From Kangiella sp. (lineage in GTDB: Bacteria; Pseudomonadota; Gammaproteobacteria; Enterobacterales; Kangiellaceae): a stretch of DNA of 5,420 nucleotides. A program made the position numbers and the translations under genes. The stretch's first letter is position 1. Each line of letters starts with the position of its first letter. Below, one piece after another: positions 1 to 5,420 of the stretch. Location of the stretch: positions 1 to 5,420 of the forward strand of contig JAPHRL010000075.1 of NCBI GenBank assembly GCA_026195755.1, given 5' to 3'. Under the pieces are notes generated by a model that made no database searches, was not told the origin of the DNA, and worked only from the letters and a program-made list of their open reading frames with translations.

Positions 1-985
1 ATAACTGAATGACCTCATCCTCTTCACCTAGGCGCTCCGCATAAGGAGGATTGGAGACCAAAAGGCCTGGCTCTTTAAATGCTTCGAGCTTAGGGCGCCT
101 AATATCCTGCTGACTGACTTGAATTAACTCATCAAAGCCAGCGTTTAATATCACCTCTTTCGCCAGCTCAAGGCTCTTACGATGGCTGTCAGAGCCAATA
201 AAGCGGTTGTTTAGAGTTAATTTATTCTTATTAAACTGACGACGTGCCGATGCGATGGTGGTTTGCCATAACTCTGCATCGTGCTGCTTCCAGTTTTCAA
301 AAGAATAGGTTGGATTAAACAAGCCCGGAGCCATATCGCACGCAATCATGACCGCTTCGACTAATAAAGTACCAGTACCACACATGGGATCGTGAAAACT
401 GTAGCCCTGTTTAGACAACGCAGGCCATCCGGCGCGGATCAACAACGCTGCGGCCAGGTTCTCTTTGATCGGTGCGCGACCTGAAACCGGTCGATACCCC
501 CGCTGATGCAAACTGCGTCCGGCTAAATCAATACCAATTTTTAACTGACGACCATTGATAATGGCATGTATTCGATAATCAGGATTGTCTTTATCAACCG
601 AAGGACGTTGTTCAAATCGTTCTTGATAATAATCCACTACTGCATCTTTGACTTTTTGTGCGGCAAAACCCGAATGACGAATATCATCATTTTTACGAGC
701 GATGGCATCAACCACGAAGGTTTGCTGCATATCAAAGTGCCAGCTCCACTCAATGCTATTAACCTTCTGATACATATCATCAACCGAAGTGAACTCCTCA
801 TCAAGGAGGCACAAATAAATACGATTGGCTAAACGGGAATGGAGGCAAGCTTTATAGGCGAACTCTAAATCACCCTCAAAAACGATATGGGAAGGATGTT
901 CTTTAAGATTGATAGCGCCAAGTGATGTCAACTCGTCAATTAAGAGAGCCTCAACGCCTTTGGGGCAACTGGCATAAAATTGCAT
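1..985 (-). CDS. rlmL: 23S rRNA (guanine-N2)-methyltransferase RlmL/RlmKL, N-terminal part (3' end outside window)
   Basis: In E. coli, RlmL is a cytoplasmic bifunctional enzyme; its N-terminal half makes m2G2445 and its C-terminal half (RlmK) makes m7G2069 in 23S rRNA, using S-adenosylmethionine. The visible 328 codons are uninterrupted and start MQFYASCPKGVEALL, which aligns with the E. coli N-terminus. A THUMP RNA-binding domain spans roughly residues 45-160, including KVKDAVVD (111-118) and LHQRGYRP (159-166). The Rossmann methyltransferase follows: APIKENLAA (171-179), SAM-binding motif I DPMCGTGT (199-206), the acidic SAM contact GSD (264-266), D294 after the next strand, and the catalytic NPPY motif (312-315). 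The family is about 700 residues long, so the second half, with the RlmK domain, lies beyond the left edge, and it cannot be seen whether the fusion is intact. The ATG at 985 fits homologues; a GTG two codons upstream (991) is an alternative. No clear Shine-Dalgarno precedes either. The gene lies 70 bp after pyrD on the same strand. Confidence 0.96.
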   Translation of the reverse strand, partial: MQFYASCPKGVEALLIDELTSLGAINLKEHPSHIVFEGDLEFAYKACLHSRLANRIYLCLLDEEFTSVDDMYQKVNSIEWSWHFDMQQTFVVDAIARKNDDIRHSGFAAQKVKDAVVDYYQERFEQRPSVDKDNPDYRIHAIINGRQLKIGIDLAGRSLHQRGYRPVSGRAPIKENLAAALLIRAGWPALSKQGYSFHDPMCGTGTLLVEAVMIACDMAPGLFNPTYSFENWKQHDAELWQTTIASARRQFNKNKLTLNNRFIGSDSHRKSLELAKEVILNAGFDELIQVSQQDIRRPKLEAFKEPGLLVSNPPYAERLGEEDEVIQL

Positions 986-1004
986 GATCACGAACGATAA
1001 ATGA

Positions 1005-1029
1005 AATAGCCGCCATTATAACGGCTATT
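1005..1029. repeat. inverted repeat (8-bp stem, 9-base loop) between pyrD and rlmL
   Basis: AATAGCCG (1005-1012) and CGGCTATT (1022-1029) are perfect inverted copies around a 9-base loop. On the minus strand the structure begins 26 bases after the pyrD stop and ends 19 bases before the rlmL start. The following minus-strand bases (TCATTTATCG) are only mildly T-rich, so it is at best a weak or leaky intrinsic terminator for pyrD. It could equally be a processing or stability hairpin in a pyrD-rlmL transcript. In plus-strand orientation it is followed by interrupted T runs, also weak. Confidence 0.45.
1015..1020 (-). promoter_or_regulatory. candidate -10 box (TATAAT) upstream of rlmL
   Basis: The minus strand carries a perfect sigma-70 -10 consensus, TATAAT, 29 bases before the rlmL ATG. 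It would place transcription start about 20-25 bases upstream of the codon. No good -35 hexamer is found at 16-18 bp spacing (AAGCAA and similar), and no TG extension is present, so it would be weak or need an activator. The box lies in the loop of the inverted repeat at 1005-1029. In AT-rich DNA such a match can occur by chance. Confidence 0.3.
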
Positions 1030-1055
1030 AGTTTGCTTTGCTTTGAAAGTTTTTG

Positions 1056-2084
1056 CTATTGGGCCTGTTGATGCTCTTTTAACCCTTTCGCCACTTCATA
1101 CACAAGCTGTGGACCGTGATAAATAAACCCTGAGTAGATCTGAACCAACTTAGCACCGGCTTCAATTTTATCAATCGCGCTTTGCTCATCGGTGATACCA
1201 CCCACACCAATCACCGGAATCGCATCATCCAGAGCTTCTACCAATCGCTTGATCACCTTAGTCGATTGACTGGCCAGCGGCTTACCACTTAAACCGCCCT
1301 GCTCTTCAGCGTGCTTCATACCCTCAACCTTGCTGCGGTCGAAGGTAGTGTTGGTTGCGATAATACCGTCCAGCTCATATTGCTTGAAGGTATCCGCCAA
1401 CTCCTCAATGTCGCTGGAAGATAAGTCAGGTGCAATTTTAATGGCCAAAGGTTTATATACCTTATGCTCCTGATGTAGGGCTTGCTGTTTCTTTTTCAGG
1501 TTATCCAATAATTGCTTCAGTGTATCACCGAACTGTAAATCACGAAGTCCAGGTGTATTGGGTGAAGAAATATTCACTACCATGTAATCGGCACGGTGAT
1601 AAATCTTCTCCATACCAATTAAATAATCATCGACAGCCTTTTCAACAGGTGTATCAAAATTCTTGCCAATGTTTATACCCAGTACACCTTTGAAATGTGT
1701 CTTTGCCATATTATCGAGCAAAGAATCGACACCATCATTGTTGAAACCCATGCGGTTAATAATAGCTTCTGCATCTTTAATTCTGAACAGTCTAGGTTTA
1801 GGATTCCCGGGCTGTGGGCGTGGGGTGACGGTACCGACTTCGATAAAGCCAAAACCGAAATGACTCAAGGCATCAACGTATTCGCCATTTTTGTCTAAAC
1901 CAGCTGCAAGCCCCACTCTATTGGGAAATTGAATACCCATCACTTCAACTGGGTCGTCTACCTGAGGCTGAGACAAGAGACCTGAGAGTTTTAATTTATT
2001 GAGCATGTTCAAACTGTTCAATGACAAGTGGTGCGAACGCTCGCCATCCAGCATAAACAAAAATGATCGTAACAATGAGTACAT
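1056..2084 (-). CDS. pyrD: dihydroorotate dehydrogenase (quinone), class 2
   Basis: This enzyme oxidises dihydroorotate to orotate, the fourth step of de novo UMP synthesis, using FMN and passing electrons to membrane quinone; it is a peripheral protein on the inner face of the cytoplasmic membrane. The 342-residue length matches class 2 enzymes (E. coli 336). The N-terminal extension (about residues 1-40, with the amphipathic start MYSLLRSFLFML) is the membrane- and quinone-binding part that marks class 2. The FMN-binding barrel follows: GLAAGLDKNG (58-67, K65), EVGTVTPRPQPGNPKPR (82-98), NRMGFNN (110-116), GINIGKN (136-142), NISSPNTPGLR (171-181) with the class 2 catalytic base Ser174 and substrate-contacting Asn171 and Asn176, KIAPD (216-220, K216), ATNTT (243-247), GGLSGKPL (263-270), GVGGI (293-297) and YSGF (317-320). 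All key residues are present. The gene starts 114 bp after topA ends, just beyond its terminator. Start choice: the ATG at 2084 aligns with the E. coli start and has GGGG seven bases upstream. Confidence 0.98.
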   Translation of the reverse strand: MYSLLRSFLFMLDGERSHHLSLNSLNMLNKLKLSGLLSQPQVDDPVEVMGIQFPNRVGLAAGLDKNGEYVDALSHFGFGFIEVGTVTPRPQPGNPKPRLFRIKDAEAIINRMGFNNDGVDSLLDNMAKTHFKGVLGINIGKNFDTPVEKAVDDYLIGMEKIYHRADYMVVNISSPNTPGLRDLQFGDTLKQLLDNLKKKQQALHQEHKVYKPLAIKIAPDLSSSDIEELADTFKQYELDGIIATNTTFDRSKVEGMKHAEEQGGLSGKPLASQSTKVIKRLVEALDDAIPVIGVGGITDEQSAIDKIEAGAKLVQIYSGFIYHGPQLVYEVAKGLKEHQQAQ

Positions 2085-2104
2085 ACAGTTGCCCCAACGG
2101 GTTT
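2085..2104 (-). promoter_or_regulatory. pyrD ribosome-binding region with small overlapping hairpins
   Basis: On the minus strand GGGG (2095-2092) lies seven bases before the pyrD ATG and is the only reasonable Shine-Dalgarno. It sits in the loop of a perfect GUUG/CAAC stem (2098-2095 with 2091-2088), and a CCC at 2101-2099 just upstream could instead pair with the GGG itself. The two pairings are mutually exclusive, one exposing and one hiding the binding site. E. coli pyrD is known to be controlled by a leader hairpin covering its ribosome-binding site; whether this leader acts likewise is inference, since these stems are only 3-4 bp. Confidence 0.35.
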
Positions 2105-2121
2105 AATAAAAGGTTTGGTAC

Positions 2122-2153
2122 AAAAAAGCCTGCCATCGACTTGATGACAGGCT
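2122..2153 (-). terminator. Rho-independent terminator after topA
   Basis: Read on the minus strand, AGCCTGTCAT (2153-2144) and ATGGCAGGCT (2136-2127) form a 10-bp stem with one G-T wobble and a 7-base loop, followed by a run of T (2127-2122; the first T belongs to the stem). It begins 45 bases after the topA stop codon and ends 37 bases before the pyrD start. This is a standard strong intrinsic terminator and should separate topA from pyrD transcription, unless read-through occurs. On the plus strand the wobble becomes a C-A mismatch and the tail is poor, so it is directional. Confidence 0.88.
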
Positions 2154-2198
2154 GTATTTTAACAAACAAAATACTAGAACGTGCTTATTTTATGCCTG

Positions 2199-4829
2199 CT
2201 ATTTTTGAGGTACCCACTTTCCATTTTCGTAAAAAGCAGTCCAGCCACTGGCTTTACCGTCTTCTTTAACACCAGCGACATACTGCTGGCCAGTTTTACG
2301 ACTAAATTTGACGAAAGTACGATTGCCGTCAGGATCTTTCAGAGGAGCTTCCCCTAAGAACTTATACTTTGGATCAAGCTTGTCTTTAACAGTGACTAAT
2401 TCATCGACGGCCGGTGCACGAGTTTCACGATTACGTGGAAACTTACTGGCTGCCAAGAAAATACCAGCTGCACCATCACGTAATACATAATGATCATCTA
2501 CCTTCTCACACTGCAGCTCAGGCATCGGTATAGGATCCGCTTTCGGCGGAGCAGGTTGTCCACTCTTAAGAAGCTTACGGGTATTCTTGCAGTCATCATT
2601 GGTGCAATCGAAGTATTTGCCGAAACGCCCCGTTTTCAACTGCATTTCGCTACCACACTTATCGCACTCAAGGATCGGCCCATCATAACCCTTGATCTTG
2701 AACTCGCCTTTCTCAATTTCGTAACCATCGCAATCTGGGTTATTACCACAAATATATAGTTTGGTATTTTCATCAACCAGATAATCATCCATGGTTGAGT
2801 TACATTTTGTGCAACGCTTCTTGTCGTGCAAGTAACGGGCTTCTTCTTCCTCATCAGCCGCTATAAATTCTTCACCTGGAATGAGATTTACGGTATTTTT
2901 ACAGCGCTCCTTAGGCGGCAAAGAATAGCCCATACAGCCTAAGAAAACACCAGTACTGGCATTCCGAATCGCCATATGATTCTTCTTACATTTGTCGCAT
3001 AGAATATCCGTTTCAACGGCCTCATTACGACGCATACCGCCTTCGCCTTCCTCTTCATCAGCCTTTTTCAGCTGTTGTGAGAACTCATCATAAAATTCAT
3101 CCAGCGTCACTTTCCAGTTTTGTCGGCCGGAAGCGATATCATCCAGATGCTTTTCCATGGTTGCGGTAAATGAGAAATCCAGTAGGTCACTAAAACTTTC
3201 AACCAGTCGGTCAGTCACAATCTCGCCAATCTTCTGGGCGTAAAAACGACGGTTTTCAATTCGTACATAACCGCGGTCCTGAATCGTCGAAATAATAGAA
3301 GCGTAAGTTGAAGGACGACCAATACCGCGTTTTTCTAATTCTTTAACCAGGGCAGCTTCAGAGAAACGCGCTGGCGGTTTTGTGAAATGCTGCTTAGGAT
3401 CAAGCTTCTTAAGCTCAAGCATTTCACCCTCTTTCACATTCGGAAGCTCTTCATCTTCTGCATTTTTCTTTTGCATCGGTAGCACTTGAGTCCAACCATC
3501 AAAACGCATCACACGACCGCGAGCTTTTAGCTCATAATCGCCTGCTTGAACTTTTAAACTGGTCACATCAAACTCTGCAGGTAACATCTGGCAAGCCACA
3601 AACTGACGCCAGATCAAGTCATACAGACGCTCTGCATCTTTTTCCATGCCACTTAAATGACCAACCTTTTTAGTGACATCCGAAGGACGAATGGCTTCGT
3701 GTGCCTCTTGCGCACCTTCTTTGCTACTGTAACTATTAGCTTCTTTCGGTAAATACTCAGCACCAATATTGGTTTTAATATAATCGCGACAAGCGTCAAC
3801 CGCATCAGCACTCAAGTAGGTTGAGTCAGTACGCATGTAAGTAATATAACCGGCTTCATACAGGCGCTGCGCCATCATCATGGTTTTCTTAACACCATAG
3901 CCAAGCCTTGTACTGGCTGCCTGCTGCAGTGTTGAAGTGATAAAAGGTTTAGGAGCTTTGCTTTTCTGTGGCTTGTCTTCGCGAGTCACTACTTTGTAAC
4001 TTGAAGACTTTAGGACTTCGAGCGCTTTGTTGGTTTCCTGCTCACTATTTGGGCGGAAGTTTTTGCCCTGATACTTATTAACCTGTAAGCGCAGATCATC
4101 TTTTGACTGGGTCAGGGTGTTGGCATGGATATCCCAATATTCTTCTGGAATAAATGCTCGTATTTCACGCTCACGCTCAACAAGAAGTCGAACTGCAACT
4201 GATTGCACACGACCTGCAGAAAGTCCGCGCGAAATCTTGCGCCACAACAATGGTGACACCATAAAGCCCACAACACGGTCAAGGAAACGGCGCGCTTGCT
4301 GTGCGTTGACATAGTTCATATCTAAGTCACCGGGCTTAGCAAATGCCTGCTGTATGGCTTTTTTGGTGATTTCATTAAACACGACTCGCTTAAATTGAGT
4401 CTCTTTACCATCTAACAATTCACGTAGGTGCCAGGCAATCGCCTCTCCTTCTCTATCCAAATCCGTTGCGAGGTAGATAGTATCGGCGTCTTTTGCAAAC
4501 TTCTTTAATTCATTTAATACTTTTTCTTTGCCCGGCAACACTTCATAACGGGCTTCCCAGTCATGCTCAGGATTGATGCCCATACGTGCAAAAAGCGCCG
4601 TTTTTTCTTTAAGCGCTTTTTGTTTAGCTTTTTGTTCCGGAGAGAGCTTGCGCGTCGCGGCTGCCTTGCGGGCTCTTTCTTTGGCGTCCACCGGCTTTTT
4701 ATTTTGCGACCCAGTGGGCAAATCACGGATGTGACCGATACTCGATTTGACAATAAAGTCTTTTCCCAAGTATTTATTAATGGTTTTCGCCTTTGCTGGC
4801 GACTCCACTATAACCAAAGATTTTCCCAT
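2199..4829 (-). CDS. topA: DNA topoisomerase I (type IA, omega protein)
   Basis: TopA relaxes negatively supercoiled DNA behind RNA polymerase by Mg-dependent single-strand passage through a covalent phosphotyrosine intermediate. The 876-residue protein is close to E. coli TopA (865). The Toprim domain opens with LVIVESPAKAKTI (5-17, catalytic Glu9) and carries the metal site TDLDREGE (122-129; Asp123, Asp125, Glu127). Next come RFLDRVVGFMVSPLLW (181-196), GLSAGRVQSVAVRL (202-215) and the active site YITYMRTDST (328-337) with catalytic Tyr331, Arg333 and later His377. The C-terminal tail has three tetracysteine zinc ribbons: Cys611/614/632/643, Cys673/676/694/700 and Cys722/725/742/747. A cysteine-poor ribbon region (about 770-876, LRDGAAGIFLA, FSRKTGQQY, GWTAFY) completes the E. 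coli-type tail. A lysine/arginine-rich insert (about 42-76) in the Toprim domain is of variable length in the family. The ATG at 4829 aligns with E. coli MGKALVIVES, with GGA about seven bases upstream. A strong terminator follows. Confidence 0.99.
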   Translation of the reverse strand: MGKSLVIVESPAKAKTINKYLGKDFIVKSSIGHIRDLPTGSQNKKPVDAKERARKAAATRKLSPEQKAKQKALKEKTALFARMGINPEHDWEARYEVLPGKEKVLNELKKFAKDADTIYLATDLDREGEAIAWHLRELLDGKETQFKRVVFNEITKKAIQQAFAKPGDLDMNYVNAQQARRFLDRVVGFMVSPLLWRKISRGLSAGRVQSVAVRLLVEREREIRAFIPEEYWDIHANTLTQSKDDLRLQVNKYQGKNFRPNSEQETNKALEVLKSSSYKVVTREDKPQKSKAPKPFITSTLQQAASTRLGYGVKKTMMMAQRLYEAGYITYMRTDSTYLSADAVDACRDYIKTNIGAEYLPKEANSYSSKEGAQEAHEAIRPSDVTKKVGHLSGMEKDAERLYDLIWRQFVACQMLPAEFDVTSLKVQAGDYELKARGRVMRFDGWTQVLPMQKKNAEDEELPNVKEGEMLELKKLDPKQHFTKPPARFSEAALVKELEKRGIGRPSTYASIISTIQDRGYVRIENRRFYAQKIGEIVTDRLVESFSDLLDFSFTATMEKHLDDIASGRQNWKVTLDEFYDEFSQQLKKADEEEGEGGMRRNEAVETDILCDKCKKNHMAIRNASTGVFLGCMGYSLPPKERCKNTVNLIPGEEFIAADEEEEARYLHDKKRCTKCNSTMDDYLVDENTKLYICGNNPDCDGYEIEKGEFKIKGYDGPILECDKCGSEMQLKTGRFGKYFDCTNDDCKNTRKLLKSGQPAPPKADPIPMPELQCEKVDDHYVLRDGAAGIFLAASKFPRNRETRAPAVDELVTVKDKLDPKYKFLGEAPLKDPDGNRTFVKFSRKTGQQYVAGVKEDGKASGWTAFYENGKWVPQK

Positions 4830-4880
4830 ATATGTTCCAAAACTCTCTTTTAATCAATGAGTTAATTATGTTTATTGGTC

Positions 4881-4915
4881 AAAGGGCAGAGATTGACCCT
4901 GCCCTTTCCTTTTTT
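4881..4915 (+). terminator. intrinsic-terminator-like hairpin in the topA leader, plus-strand orientation
   Basis: AAAGGGCAG (4881-4889) and CTGCCCTTT (4899-4907) form a perfect 9-bp stem with a 9-base loop; on the plus strand CC and then six T (4910-4915) follow. This has the form of a Rho-independent terminator directed against the genes, which all run on the minus strand. On the minus strand there is no T run after the hairpin, so it should not stop topA transcription. No plus-strand gene lies upstream; it could end antisense transcripts from topA, or the T run may just be promoter DNA, with the hairpin working in the topA 5' UTR. The structure is certain, the role is not. Confidence 0.55.
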
Positions 4916-4946
4916 ATTATTAACAATCTTTAATGGTCGCTGTCTA
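4916..4946 (-). promoter_or_regulatory. candidate topA promoter
   Basis: On the minus strand TAGACA (4946-4941) matches the sigma-70 -35 consensus at five of six positions, and AATAAT (4921-4916) matches the -10 consensus at five of six. The spacer is 19 bp, longer than optimal. Transcription would start near 4908-4910, giving a topA 5' UTR of about 80 bases whose first element is the 9-bp hairpin at 4881-4907. A second AT-rich -10-like match, TATAAA (4958-4953), lacks a good -35. E. coli topA has several supercoiling-responsive promoters, so more than one start would not be surprising. Confidence 0.35.
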
Positions 4947-4993
4947 GACTTTTTTATACATCGACTCGAAAAAGATGATTTTTAATACTCGTT

Positions 4994-5420
4994 TTACAAT
5001 TGCCGTAACACCTGATGTGCCGGTTGCTTCAAAAGACTTTTTAACCCCCACCAGCCCGCTATACAAATAAATCCTATAGCAACAAGAGGCACCCATAACC
5101 AGAACCACGGATGGAGTACGGGCTCAATATTCAGGGCTTCCTGATATAGGACGGAGACTAACACTTCCCCACCAATCACGCCAAGAATTCCTGAGAAGAG
5201 TCCCAATAATGCCAACTCAGATAATAATGTCATGCGAATGAACTTAGTTTGCGCGCCAAGTGTTTTCAATAAAGTTGCTGATAATACACGCTCTTCTTTG
5301 CTGGCCTGTAACACAGCGTATAAAACAGCGATGCCTGCCAGAAGTACGAACAGCATAATAAACTCAACCGCAGCTGTTACCTGATCCAGAATAGTCTGCA
5401 CCTGCTCCATAATGACATCC
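4994..5420 (-). CDS. ABC transporter permease, FtsX/YbbP-like family, C-terminal fragment (5' end outside window)
   Basis: This is the last 141 residues or so of an inner-membrane permease of the FtsX/MacB superfamily, most like the large YbbP-type proteins (about 800 residues) that pair with a YbbA-type ATPase. The frame stays open to the right edge (Asp-Val-Ile precede the first methionine), so the ATG at 5410 is an internal Met, not the start. Numbering from that Met, a short polar stretch MEQVQTILDQV precedes a transmembrane helix at about 13-35. A cytoplasmic coupling-helix segment with SKEERVLSATLLKTLGAQ (37-54) is typical of the family; helices follow at about 62-89 and 100-124, then a basic tail ending in Leu-Arg-Gln-Leu. 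That is the FtsX domain's usual C-terminal layout. The substrate is unknown; roles for this family include lipid, lipoprotein or peptide export. The partner ATPase would be expected upstream, outside the window. It ends 164 bp before topA, with no obvious minus-strand terminator between them. Confidence 0.85.
   Translation of the reverse strand, partial: DVIMEQVQTILDQVTAAVEFIMLFVLLAGIAVLYAVLQASKEERVLSATLLKTLGAQTKFIRMTLLSELALLGLFSGILGVIGGEVLVSVLYQEALNIEPVLHPWFWLWVPLVAIGFICIAGWWGLKSLLKQPAHQVLRQL

Noticed and set aside
566..832. Plus-strand ORF of 88 codons opposite the THUMP domain of rlmL
   Set aside because: The minus-strand frame encodes conserved RlmL residues throughout; this is a shadow frame.
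1030..1046. Short tandem repeat of TTTGC/TTTG units in the pyrD-rlmL gap
   Set aside because: Only about three imperfect 5-base units; too short to be meaningful, and it reads as AT-rich spacer.
2063..2269. Plus-strand ORF spanning the topA-pyrD gap
   Set aside because: It overlaps the start of pyrD, the topA terminator and the end of topA on the opposite strand, with no family resemblance; chance open frame.
4112..4312. Plus- and minus-strand alternative-frame ORFs inside topA (also around 2308-2854 and 4514-4753)
   Set aside because: All lie within conserved TopA coding sequence in other frames, including zinc-ribbon and active-site regions; no independent evidence.
4563..4853. Plus-strand ORF of 96 codons ending just before the plus-strand terminator-like hairpin at 4881-4915
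   Set aside because: It lies almost entirely antisense to the conserved start of topA, resembles no family I know, and its composition is what the complement of a Lys-rich segment gives. The closeness to the hairpin was considered but is not enough to call a gene.
4942..4949. Palindrome GTCTAGAC upstream of topA as an operator
   Set aside because: Eight bases with no spacer and no second copy; expected by chance and not tied to a known regulator.
5410..5410. Methionine at 5410 as the start of a 138-residue membrane protein
   Set aside because: The frame stays open upstream to the window edge, and the protein looks like the C-terminal end of a much longer FtsX/YbbP-type permease.
1..5420. 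Search for CRISPR arrays, insertion sequences, tRNAs, toxin-antitoxin or defence genes
   Set aside because: No spaced direct repeats, transposase-like frame, terminal inverted repeats, cloverleaf or accessory-gene signature is visible; nearly all sequence is conserved housekeeping coding DNA.

Overview
The window holds four chromosomal housekeeping genes, all on the minus strand, so transcription runs from high to low coordinates. In transcriptional order they are: the C-terminal end of a YbbP-like ABC-transporter permease (4994-5420, cut by the window edge), topA for DNA topoisomerase I (2199-4829), pyrD for the quinone-dependent dihydroorotate dehydrogenase (1056-2084), and the N-terminal part of rlmL (rlmKL), a 23S rRNA guanine-N2 methyltransferase (1-985, cut by the window edge). 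rlmL is open at the left edge with no stop in the window; its frame was read codon by codon and is uninterrupted.

The protein sequences resemble Escherichia coli TopA, PyrD and RlmL closely along their length. Together with class 2 PyrD and the short distance between pyrD and rlmL, this points to a gammaproteobacterium. The moderately AT-rich DNA and the direct topA-pyrD-rlmL order differ from E. coli K-12, so a marine non-enteric lineage (for example Kangiella- or Oceanospirillales-like) is plausible, but this is a guess.

The intergenic gaps are short (164, 114 and 70 bp) and contain the only non-coding structure. A strong minus-strand intrinsic terminator (2122-2153) follows topA. A 9-bp perfect hairpin (4881-4907) followed by six T on the plus strand lies in the topA leader, facing opposite to the genes. 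A weaker hairpin with TATAAT in its loop lies between pyrD and rlmL. The pyrD ribosome-binding region can fold into small competing hairpins. There is no stretch over 300 bases without a gene.

The genes belong to separate processes: membrane export or lipoprotein-type permease function, DNA supercoiling, pyrimidine synthesis and ribosome modification. They look like co-directional neighbours rather than one functional operon. I see no mobile element, CRISPR array, tRNA, defence system or other new system. The findings are regulatory-scale curiosities, given modest scores.
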